DNA of 64,000 nt from Halomonas sp. M4R1S46 (GTDB lineage: Bacteria; Pseudomonadota; Gammaproteobacteria; Pseudomonadales; Halomonadaceae). The notes under the pieces are model-generated. The model saw only the letters and a program-made list of their open reading frames with translations. It was not told where the DNA came from and searched no databases. Shown here piece by piece: positions 8,410-15,909 of this stretch (position 1 is its first letter; each line of letters begins with the position of its first letter). Where the stretch lies: the NCBI RefSeq assembly GCF_025725685.1, contig NZ_CP107008.1, positions 620,001 through 684,000 of the forward strand, written 5' to 3'. The position numbers and the translations under genes were made by a program.

Positions 8410-8970
8410 ATGACGACGACCAGAACCCTGGGCCTGGCGGCACTGCTGACGCTGACCGCTGCCCCCGCCTTCGCCGCCGATCTGGCGACGACGACCTTCC
8501 GGGACCATGTGGACAGCGAGGGCACCATCTCGCTCCCGACGGATGCCCGGGCCAGCTGGGTGCATCTGGGCTCCTGGGTGGTCAATGACGCCGAGGCCCC
8601 GGGTGCCGGCTTTCACGATGTCTACACCCAGCCCGAGGCCGCCCAGGCCTACCGGGACAGCGGCGAGTTCGCCGATGGCACCGTGCTCATCAAGGAAATC
8701 CGCGGTATCGAGTCCGCCGAGAAGACCACCGGGCCGGCGCTGTGGGCCGGTGAACCGCACGTCTGGTTCGTGATGGTCAAGGACGCCCAGGCGCGGTTCG
8801 ACGGCCCCCATTGGGGCAACGGCTGGGGCTGGGCGCTCTTCAAGGCCGACGACCCGGGCGTGAATGTGTCCGAGAGCTTCGAAGGCACCTGCATGGGCTG
8901 CCATGTCCCGGCGCAGCAGACCGACTGGGTGTTCGTGGAGGGCTACCCGACACTGCAACGAGCCGAGTGA
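8410..8970 (+). CDS. cytochrome P460 family protein
   Basis: This 186-residue exported c-type heme protein has a signal peptide (about 1-22, ending AFAA) and a cytochrome P460 domain with the family signature RASWVHLGSWVVNDAE near the N-terminus. The heme-binding CMGCH lies close to the C-terminus (about 161-165). P460 proteins oxidise hydroxylamine or detoxify NO in nitrifiers and methanotrophs; homologs in heterotrophs have uncertain substrates. The cross-linking lysine typical of true P460 cannot be assigned by eye. GAGAGGAGCGAGG precedes the ATG. The gene diverges from the broken AraC gene, which may once have regulated it. Confidence 0.88.
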   Translation: MTTTRTLGLAALLTLTAAPAFAADLATTTFRDHVDSEGTISLPTDARASWVHLGSWVVNDAEAPGAGFHDVYTQPEAAQAYRDSGEFADGTVLIKEIRGIESAEKTTGPALWAGEPHVWFVMVKDAQARFDGPHWGNGWGWALFKADDPGVNVSESFEGTCMGCHVPAQQTDWVFVEGYPTLQRAE

Positions 8971-9050
8971 TGGCCGGCCGTGGCCCCCCGTGAGGTTTCC
9001 GTGGATGACCGCCTACACTGGAAGTCACAGTGGCAGTCGGGAGTTACGCC

Positions 9051-9497
9051 ATGGGCAATCGCCTGGTAAGAGGGATGATGGCCGGGTTCGTGGCCACGCT
9101 GGTCATCTCGATGATCCTGATCCTGCGTCTGGCGGCGGGGATCATCCCCTGGTACGACCCCATCGAGGTCATGAACCTGGCCGCCCAGGACCTGCTCGGC
9201 ACGCCGGACAGCCGGATGCTGGCCTGGGGCATCCACTTCGCGGTGGGCACCCTGATCTGGGGCGTGCTGTTCGCCTTGCTGGTGCCCTACCTGCCGGGGC
9301 GCACCCCCACGCGACGGGGCCTGGAGTTCGGCGTGGCCAGCTGGCTGGTGGTGATGGTCACGGTCTTCCCCCTGGCGGGGTCCGGCCTGTTCGGCCTGGG
9401 CCTCGGGCTGGTGGCGCCGCTGTCCATGCTGCTCGCCCATGTGGTGTTCGGCGCGGTGATCGGCGCCGTCTACGGCTGGGCGAAAGGCGTGCTCTAG
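9051..9497 (+). CDS. small integral membrane protein (DUF6789-like)
   Basis: This 148-residue protein has four predicted membrane helices: residues about 7-30 (GMMAGFVATLVISMILILRL), 63-85, 95-118 and 125-146. Polar loops are short and include GTPDSRMLAWGIHF. The pattern resembles the small DUF6789 membrane family found beside transport and stress genes in Halomonas; no catalytic motif is present and the function is unknown. The ATG at 9051 gives a compact N-terminus. A GTG 21 bp upstream is possible but lacks a better ribosome site. The next gene begins 91 bp downstream. Confidence 0.7.
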   Translation: MGNRLVRGMMAGFVATLVISMILILRLAAGIIPWYDPIEVMNLAAQDLLGTPDSRMLAWGIHFAVGTLIWGVLFALLVPYLPGRTPTRRGLEFGVASWLVVMVTVFPLAGSGLFGLGLGLVAPLSMLLAHVVFGAVIGAVYGWAKGVL

Positions 9498-9588
9498 GTA
9501 TGCACCCCCAGGCGCCTGTCGGACGTGACGCTGCGCGGGCATTCGGTCAATCGCGTTTCTGCGTGTAGCCCCGCGAGGAGGTCACAGC

Positions 9589-10953
9589 ATGGCGGAGATC
9601 ACCGAGGCTCGACAGCTCTGCGACGACCTGGCCGCGCACTGCAAGGCCGTCGACCGGTGCCTGATCGGCGTCGAGCACGAGGTCTTCCTGTTCACCCGGG
9701 CGGACCACCGTCCCTTGCCCTATGAGGGGCGGGAGGGCATCCGGGCCGTGCTCGAGGCCTTCCAGCGCTTCGGCTGGTGGCCGAGCTGGGAGCGGGAGCG
9801 ACTCGTCGGCCTGACCCGCGGCGAGGCCGCCATCACCCTGGAGCCGGCCGGACAGCTGGAGCTGTCCGGAGCGCCCTGGGCGGACCTGCACGGCGTGCAG
9901 GCGGAACTGCTGGGCTACCGTCGCGAGCTGGCGGAGGTCGCCGAGGCGATGGGGCTGGGCGTCATGGCCCTGGGCTTTGCGCCGGAGTGGACCCGCAGGG
10001 AGATGGGCTGGGTGCCCAAGAGTCGCTACCGGATCATGCGCGCCTACATGCCCAGGGTGGGGGTGCACGGCAAGGACATGATGACCCGCACCTGCGCCTT
10101 CCAGCTGAACCTCGACTTCTGCAGCGAGGAGGACATGCGCGCCAAGTTCCGGGTGGCCATGGCGCTGCAGCCGCTGGTCATGGTGGCCCTGGCCAATTCG
10201 CCCTTCGCCGATGGCCGCGACAGCACCCTGACCTCCTACCGCAATTACGTCTGGCTGCATACCGACTCGGCGCGCTGCGGCATCCTCCCGCTGGCGTTGT
10301 CGCCGGCGCTGTCCTTCGCCGAGTTCGTGGACCGGGCGCTGGCGGTGCCGATGTACTCGGTGGCGCGCCACGGCGAGCACCTCGACCTCGCCGGGCGCCG
10401 CTTCCCCGACATGATGCGCGGGGCCCTGGCGGAGCTGCCCGACGAGCGACCGACGCTGCAGGACTGGAAGGCGCACCTCAACACCCTGATGCACGACGTG
10501 CGCCTGAAGGATCACCTGGAGTTGCGGGGCAACGACTCCCTGAGCCTGGAGTACAGCCTGGCGCTGGCGGCCTTCTGGACCGGCCTCCTCTACGACCGCC
10601 AGGCCCTGGCAGGCGCCCTGGCCCTGGTGGCGGATTGCGACGTCGCCCGCCTCAATCAGCTGCGCCACGAACTGCCCCGCTACGGCCTGACGGAGAGCGA
10701 GCGGATCCCGGTCGCGGGCGTCTATGCGGCCGACTCCTTCCCCGAGGCCCTGCAGCGCGCCCTGGCCCTGGCCGAGGCCGGCCTCCAGCGACGCCACCGC
10801 CTGGACGCCCAGGGGCAGGACGAGCGGCGTTACCTGCGTCCGCTCCAGGCGGTCGTCGCACTGGGGCGGAGTCCCGCCGAGCACTGGCGGTCGCGCTACC
10901 ATGGCCGGTGGCGGGGCGATCTCGGCCCCCTCTACGAACGCGCCAGCCTATGA
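9589..10953 (+). CDS. glutamate-cysteine ligase family protein (plant/alphaproteobacterial GCS2-like)
   Basis: This 454-residue enzyme belongs to the carboxylate-amine ligase family that joins glutamate to cysteine (first step of glutathione synthesis) or makes related dipeptides. The N-terminal LIGVEHEVFLFT corresponds to the ATP/metal-binding E-x-E motif (G-x-E-x-E). LTRGEAAITLEPAGQLELSGAPW (about 79-101) and MTRTCAFQLNLDFCSEEDMRAKFRVAMALQPL (about 165-195) are strong signatures of the plant-type subgroup. Gammaproteobacteria normally use an unrelated GshA, so this is probably an additional ligase whose acceptor may differ. A nuclease-family gene starts 18 bp downstream, apparently in the same transcript. 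Confidence 0.82.
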   Translation: MAEITEARQLCDDLAAHCKAVDRCLIGVEHEVFLFTRADHRPLPYEGREGIRAVLEAFQRFGWWPSWERERLVGLTRGEAAITLEPAGQLELSGAPWADLHGVQAELLGYRRELAEVAEAMGLGVMALGFAPEWTRREMGWVPKSRYRIMRAYMPRVGVHGKDMMTRTCAFQLNLDFCSEEDMRAKFRVAMALQPLVMVALANSPFADGRDSTLTSYRNYVWLHTDSARCGILPLALSPALSFAEFVDRALAVPMYSVARHGEHLDLAGRRFPDMMRGALAELPDERPTLQDWKAHLNTLMHDVRLKDHLELRGNDSLSLEYSLALAAFWTGLLYDRQALAGALALVADCDVARLNQLRHELPRYGLTESERIPVAGVYAADSFPEALQRALALAEAGLQRRHRLDAQGQDERRYLRPLQAVVALGRSPAEHWRSRYHGRWRGDLGPLYERASL

Positions 10954-10971
10954 ACCGTCGCGAGGTCTGCG

Positions 10972-11916
10972 ATGATCTATCCGCAATACCGGGCCTTCGT
11001 GGTCGAGGACATCGTGCGCCTCCGCCGGCGGCTGGCGCGCGCGGGGATTCCACCGCGGTGCACCGACGACAACTTCATCGTCGGCACCTGGAACATCCGG
11101 GATTTCGGCGACCTGTTCGATGACTGGACCGAGAATCCTGACTCGCCCAAGCGCAACCTGCGGGGGCTCGCCATCATCGCCGAGATCGTCCGCCACTTCG
11201 ACGTGGTGGCCCTGCAGGAGGTCAAGCGGCAGACGACGGCGCTGCGGGTGCTCCAGGAGCGCTTCCTGGGACCGCACTGGGACCTGATGCTCACCGACGT
11301 CACCGCGGGGGACAAGGGCCGCCAGGAGCGCCAGGCCTACCTGTTCGACCGCCGGCGGATCTCGCCGTCGGGGCTGGCCGGCGAGATCGTGCTGCCGCCC
11401 ACCGCCGATGGCGATCCCCAGGAGCAGTTCGATCGCACGCCCTATCTGGTGGGCTTCCAGGCCAACGGGGAGCACTTCGCGCTGCTCAGCGCACATATCC
11501 GCTATGGCGATGAGCCGGCCGAGCGTCTCCCCGAACTGCGCCGGCTGGCCCACTTCGTGGCCCGGGAGATCCGCGACCGCGCGCGGGAGGACGCCGCCGA
11601 GGAGGCGAACCTGATCGTGCTCGGCGACTTCAACATCGACCGGCGCCAGGGCAACCCCCTGTTCGATGCCTTCGTGGCCACCGGGCATGTCCCTATCGGT
11701 GGGATATCGGTCATTGAGGACACTGCCCCCTTCTTCCAGACTCGAGGACGTCGCGTTGATTCACGGAGCTCCCGATGTCCCCCCCATCTTCATCGCCCCC
11801 TGCACGCCGCGTGGTGCTGCTCGCCTATCCCGACTGCCAGGTGCTCGATGTCTGTGGCCCCTGGCAGGTCTTCGCGAGTGCCAACGAACTCTCGGGCCAG
11901 ACACTTTACGCACTGA
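10972..11916 (+). pseudogene. endonuclease/exonuclease/phosphatase family protein, C-terminus lost
   Basis: Residues 1 to about 240 are a normal EEP-fold (DNase I-like) domain: FIVGTWNIRDFG at the N-terminus, VVALQEVKR with the metal-binding Glu, ALLSAHIRYGD, and VLGDFNIDRRQGNPLFDAFVATG with the Asp/Asn active-site pair. After about 11690 the reading frame runs on for 75 more codons as low-complexity Arg/Pro/Ser sequence, out of frame inside the following regulator gene. The terminal strand and the S-D-H/Y-D-x-I-A-W type catalytic segment are missing. The break coincides with the start of the GlxA-MFS segment, so a rearrangement probably replaced the 3' end. It was likely cotranscribed with the preceding ligase. 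Confidence 0.75.
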
Positions 11917-12815
11917 GCCTGGTCGCTCGCTCCCCCGGCAGCGTGGTCACCAACGGCGGCCTGGTGATGATGGCCGAACTCGACTGGGCAGGCCTGGAGG
12001 CACTGGGGGCACCGGATACGCTGCTGGCCGCCGGGGGCAGTGGCGTCTTCAGCCAATGCCGCCAGCGTTACCATATCGACGGCCTGCGCGAGCTGGCTCC
12101 CGATGTCAGGCGCCTGGGCGCCATCTGCAGCGGTGCCTTCCTGCTGGCGGAAGCGGGATTGCTGGACGAACGACGGGCCACCACCCATTGGCGTCACTGC
12201 AGCGCCCTGGCCCGGCAGTATCCGCGCCTCCGCGTCATCCCCGATGCCCTCTACGTAGAGGATGGGGGCCGCTATACCAGCGCCGGCGTCACCGCCGGCA
12301 TTGACCTGGCCCTGTCGCTGGTCGAGGCCGACCATGGGGCCGCCCTGGCCGGTCGCGTCGCCCGGGAACTGGTGATGTTCCTGCATCGTCCCGGTGGTCA
12401 GGCGCAGTTCAGTGAGGCATTGCTGCATCAACAGCGCGCCACCGGTCCGTTGCGCGAGCTGGTCGGCCGGCTCCATGCCGACCCCGCCGGCGATCACAGT
12501 CTGGAAAGCATGGCGGCCCAGATGTCGGTCACCCCCCGCCACCTCTCGAGGCTGTTTCGCCGCTATCTGGAGACCTCTCCCGGCGCCTACCTGACCCGGC
12601 TGCGTCTGGAGGGGGCGCGCCTGAGCCTGCTGAATGCCCGTCCCGCGCCGCCGCTGGAACGCCTCGCGATGCAATGGCGACTGGGCGGCGCCGAACAGCT
12701 CCGGCGCCTGTTCCACCGCCAGTATGGCGTCTCGCCGTCGGTCTATCGGCAGCGCTTCGCGACCACGCCCCATCCTTCCCCGTCTCACTCCCACGAGGAC
12801 ATCCCATGCCCCTGA
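11775..12815 (+). CDS. GlxA family transcriptional regulator (DJ-1/PfpI domain + AraC HTH)
   Basis: This 346-residue regulator has a DJ-1/PfpI-like sensor domain (about 10-195, RRVVLLAYPDCQVLDVCGPW and the elbow LGAICSGAFLLAEAGLL) and an AraC-type DNA-binding domain (about 225-330, MAAQMSVTPRHLSRLFRRYLETSPGAYL). The second HTH is less canonical (LAMQWRLGGAEQLRRLFHRQYGVSPSVYRQRF). GGAG lies 5-8 bases before the ATG. Its last 10 bases overlap the start of an MFS transporter gene, so the two form a regulator-efflux unit. The segment starts just where the upstream nuclease loses homology, which suggests it arrived as a block. Confidence 0.88.
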   Translation: MSPPSSSPPARRVVLLAYPDCQVLDVCGPWQVFASANELSGQTLYALSLVARSPGSVVTNGGLVMMAELDWAGLEALGAPDTLLAAGGSGVFSQCRQRYHIDGLRELAPDVRRLGAICSGAFLLAEAGLLDERRATTHWRHCSALARQYPRLRVIPDALYVEDGGRYTSAGVTAGIDLALSLVEADHGAALAGRVARELVMFLHRPGGQAQFSEALLHQQRATGPLRELVGRLHADPAGDHSLESMAAQMSVTPRHLSRLFRRYLETSPGAYLTRLRLEGARLSLLNARPAPPLERLAMQWRLGGAEQLRRLFHRQYGVSPSVYRQRFATTPHPSPSHSHEDIPCP

Positions 12816-13981
12816 CCGTCTCCCTGCTGTCGCTCTGCCAGGCCCTGCTGGTCAGCGGCAATATCCTGCTGATCGCCGTATCGCCGCTGATCGGCGCTCA
12901 ACTCGCGCCAGCCCCCGCCTGGTCCACCGCCCCGGTGGCGACCCAGTGGCTGGGGCTGATGTGCGCCACCATCCCGGCCTCGCTGATCATGGCCCGCCTA
13001 GGGCGTCGCCGGGGCTTCGTGCTCGGCAACCTGCTTGGACTCGTCGGTGCCGCGCTCGCCGTGGCGGCCCTGCACAGCCAGCAATTCCCGCTGTTCCTGG
13101 TCGCCACCTGGCTGATCGGCATCGGCATCGGCTTCGGGCAGCTGTATCGCTTCGCCGCCGTTGAGGCGGCCCCGGCGGGCGGGCGGGACAGGGCCATCGG
13201 CATGGTCATGGGCGGTGGCGTACTGGCGGCCTTCTTCGGTCCCTGGCTGGCTCGCCACAGTCACGCCCTCGCCGACACCCCTTATCTGGGTAGCTTCATC
13301 GGCCTGGGTGTCCTGTACCTGTGCGCCCTGGCGCTGCTGGCCTTCATCCGCCTGCCCGAGGCCAGCCGGGGCGATGCGGTCGGCGAGTGCCGCCCCCTGG
13401 CCGAGATCGTCAAGCAGCCGGTCTTCGTGCTGGCGGTGGTCAGCGCCATGGTCGGCTATGGCGTGATGAACCTGGCCATGACCGCCACGCCGCTGGCCAT
13501 GGCCGATGCCGGCCACACCTTCGACCATGTGGCCACCACCATCCAATGGCATGTGGTGGCGATGTTCCTGCCATCCTTCGTTACCGGCCGGCTGACTGCC
13601 CGCTTCGGCGCCTCGTGCATGATCGGCGGTGGCTGCCTGCTGTTGATCGCCAGCGCCCTGGTGGCCCAGATCGATGCCGGTCTGGCGGGCTTCTACACCG
13701 GCTTGATCCTGCTGGGCCTGGGGTGGAACTTCACCTTCCTGCCGGCCACCGGCCTGCTCACCGAGGCTCATCGGCCCATCGAGAAGGCCCGTACCCAGGC
13801 GACCAACGAGTTCCTGGTGTTCTCGACCGTGGCCATCTCCGCGCTACTGGCAGGCCCCGCCGCCGACGCCCTGGGCTGGCCACGACTCAATGCCTTGATG
13901 ATCCCGCTGTGCACGGTACCTCTGGCACTGCTGGGCGCCCGACACCTCGCCTTGCGGGGCCGCCCGCAGATTGGGGACTGA
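12806..13981 (+). CDS. MFS transporter
   Basis: This 391-residue major facilitator has 12 predicted membrane helices. The loop 2-3 signature is recognisable as MARLGRRRGFVLGNLLG, and GIGIGFGQLYRFAAVEAAP lies at helices 4-5. A central cytoplasmic loop (RLPEASRGDAVGECRPLAEIVKQPVF) divides the two six-helix halves, and the C-half contains FVTGRLTARFGASCMIGGG. The length and pattern fit small-molecule efflux carriers; the substrate is unknown. The ATG overlaps the preceding GlxA regulator by 10 bp with GAGGAC as ribosome site, implying translational coupling and regulation by that protein. Confidence 0.87.
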   Translation: MPLTVSLLSLCQALLVSGNILLIAVSPLIGAQLAPAPAWSTAPVATQWLGLMCATIPASLIMARLGRRRGFVLGNLLGLVGAALAVAALHSQQFPLFLVATWLIGIGIGFGQLYRFAAVEAAPAGGRDRAIGMVMGGGVLAAFFGPWLARHSHALADTPYLGSFIGLGVLYLCALALLAFIRLPEASRGDAVGECRPLAEIVKQPVFVLAVVSAMVGYGVMNLAMTATPLAMADAGHTFDHVATTIQWHVVAMFLPSFVTGRLTARFGASCMIGGGCLLLIASALVAQIDAGLAGFYTGLILLGLGWNFTFLPATGLLTEAHRPIEKARTQATNEFLVFSTVAISALLAGPAADALGWPRLNALMIPLCTVPLALLGARHLALRGRPQIGD

Positions 13982-14043
13982 GGCAATGAAGGACAGGTAC
14001 CCACTCCCCCATTCCCATCGTCGGGGACCCTGCCGGCCCCTTC

Positions 14044-14715
14044 CTATGCTCGGCCCGGCGGCAGACACCGGGCCACCACGGCGATCACCACCGCGGCGAG
14101 CGGCAGCCAGGCGCCCGGTGCCCCCAGCAGCTGCAGGGTGGCGGCACTGGTCAGGCACCACAGGGAGGGGATGACCAGCAGCACCCAGCCGTGTCGCGCC
14201 GGCTGCACCAGCACCGCCAGGCCGAGGGTGGCGATGGCCAGCGGGTCGGGGGCGAGGCCGATCACCTCGGCGCCGGCCAGGCCGTGGCCACGCAGCAGGG
14301 CGGTGAGCGGATGCACGAAGACGGCGTAGGCGACCAGCCCCAGGCCCGGCCATCGCGACGCCCCCCGGCGTGAGGCCGGCACGCGCGCGCCTCGCCCCAT
14401 GACCATGACGAGCAGCAGCAGCGCCTGGAGAGCGAACAGCGGCACCAGGTAGCGGATGCCCCAGTTGACGGGGGCATAGCGCTGCCACAGGAAGGCCCAG
14501 CCGACGAAGACCCAGGCCACCGCCAGCACGGGCAGGGCCAGCCGAAGCCGCCCGGCAGCGGGGTGCCACAGCGCCAGCAGCAGGCCGGCGCCGAGGGCCA
14601 GGGCGAGCCATTGGGCCGGCCACAGCGCCTGGTTGTGCAGCACGAACAGCCGCTCGTAGACCCGCAGCGAGACCATCAGCAGGTCCCCGGGCCGGTAGGT
14701 CCACCATTCGCTCAT
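14044..14715 (-). CDS. DUF6064-like integral membrane protein
   Basis: This 223-residue protein has about seven predicted membrane helices and a characteristic N-terminus: MSEWWTYRPGDLLMVSLRVYERLF, then LHNQALWPAQWLALALGAG. The latter half (GLVAYAVFVHPLTALLRGHG and a final helix ending RCLPPGRA) has only short loops. It resembles the DUF6064 membrane family, of unknown function. It begins 12 bp after the stop of an aldo/keto reductase on the same strand, so the two are almost certainly cotranscribed. It converges with the MFS gene across a 62-bp gap. Confidence 0.72.
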   Translation of the reverse strand: MSEWWTYRPGDLLMVSLRVYERLFVLHNQALWPAQWLALALGAGLLLALWHPAAGRLRLALPVLAVAWVFVGWAFLWQRYAPVNWGIRYLVPLFALQALLLLVMVMGRGARVPASRRGASRWPGLGLVAYAVFVHPLTALLRGHGLAGAEVIGLAPDPLAIATLGLAVLVQPARHGWVLLVIPSLWCLTSAATLQLLGAPGAWLPLAAVVIAVVARCLPPGRA

Positions 14716-14727
14716 GGCGTCATCCCG

Positions 14728-15657
14728 TTACAGGGCCCGCACATGCTCGGCCATGCGCCGGCGCAGCGCGGCGTCGGGTAGCGGCTCGCGGGCCGCGGCC
14801 AGGTTCTCGCGCACGTGGTCGACCCGGGTGGTCGCGGGGATCGCGCAGCTCACCGCGGAATGGGAGACGATGAACTTGAGGATCACCTGTGCCCAGCTCT
14901 CGGCGCCGATCTCGGCCGCCCAGCCGGGCAGCGGCTCGCCCGACAGGCGGCGGATCAGGCGCTTCTGCTGGAAGGGGCGATTGGCGATCACCCCGAGGCC
15001 GCGCTCGCGGGCCAGCGGCAGCAGGCGCGCCTCGGCCTCGCGGTCGACGATGTTGTAGGTGAGCTGCACGAAGTCGATGTCGGCCTCGCGCATGATGCGC
15101 TCGAGGGTCGCGTGGCGGCGGCCGTGGGAGGTGGTGATGCCGATATGGCGCACCTCGCCGGCGGCCTTCATGGCCTGCAGGGTCTCCAGGTGGGCCTCCC
15201 AGGCGAGCAGGTTGTGCACCTGCAGCAGGTCGAAGCGCGGCAGGCCCCAGTCACGCCGCGAGGCCGCCACCTGCTCGGGCCCCTCGGCGGGGCTCGAGGT
15301 CCAGACCTTGTCGGCGGCGTAGACCCGGCCGGCGGTGTCGAGGGTGGCCAGCCCGTGGCCGATGGTCGCCTGGGAGGAGCCGTACATCGGCGAGGAGTCG
15401 ATCATCCGCCCGCCTCCGGCGAAGAAGGCGGCCATCACCGCCGTGCATTCCTCGAGCAGCAGCGGGTCGTCGCCGACGTTGAAGGTGATCCAGCTGCCGA
15501 GCCCCACCAGCGGCAGGGCCTCGCCGGTGGCGGGCACCTCGCGGGTCAGGATCTCGCTTGCGCGGGCGGGGAAGGGGGGCAGGGCCGCGCCGGCGGCGAG
15601 GGCCAGCAGACCGCCGAGCAGGCGGCGACGCGACAGGCGGTGGGATTCCGGAGACAT
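14728..15657 (-). CDS. Tat-exported aldo/keto reductase
   Basis: This 309-residue protein opens with a twin-arginine signal (SRRRLLGG at 9-16, then a hydrophobic stretch ending FPARA) and continues as an aldo/keto reductase barrel. Family landmarks are GGGRMIDSSPMYGSSQATIGHGL (catalytic Asp and Tyr), ADKVWTS (catalytic Lys), LLQVHN (catalytic His), VRHIGITTSHGR, and FVQLTYNIVDREAEARLLPLARERGLGVIANRPFQQKRL. The catalytic tetrad appears complete, so it should be active with a prefolded cofactor after Tat export. The start at 15657 fits the Tat signal; an upstream in-frame extension of 55 codons is low-complexity. It is followed directly by the DUF6064-like gene. Confidence 0.88.
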   Translation of the reverse strand: MSPESHRLSRRRLLGGLLALAAGAALPPFPARASEILTREVPATGEALPLVGLGSWITFNVGDDPLLLEECTAVMAAFFAGGGRMIDSSPMYGSSQATIGHGLATLDTAGRVYAADKVWTSSPAEGPEQVAASRRDWGLPRFDLLQVHNLLAWEAHLETLQAMKAAGEVRHIGITTSHGRRHATLERIMREADIDFVQLTYNIVDREAEARLLPLARERGLGVIANRPFQQKRLIRRLSGEPLPGWAAEIGAESWAQVILKFIVSHSAVSCAIPATTRVDHVRENLAAAREPLPDAALRRRMAEHVRAL

Positions 15658-15909
15658 GGGCCCTCCCGGGTGGCGTGCTGTGGGCAGTGTAGACGCCCGG
15701 CGCGTTTCCCCGGTTCCCGAGGGGGCAGGCGATGCGCGGGTGCCTCGCACGGCGTCGGCCATGGGGGCAAGCGGAGAGGGCTCCGGGTGCCGATGCGCCG
15801 GCGAGACGGTGGAGGCGGACATCAGGGGCTATGTTGTGGGGTAGTACCGCCGGCGGGGCTTGCCGCCGAGACCCCCGCCCGCGCCGACATTCTCCATCGC
15901 GAGATCGAC

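Noticed and set aside
13844..14707. 287-codon minus-strand frame overlapping the DUF6064-like gene
   Set aside because: Arg/Ala/Gly-rich shadow; the gene in 14044-14715 has clear membrane helices and follows the reductase by 12 bp.
14815..15909. Long open frame ahead of ftsH in the same frame (365 codons)
   Set aside because: It is antisense to the aldo/keto reductase gene and composed of Gly/Val/Ala/His-rich sequence; FtsH starts at 15910 where family homology begins.
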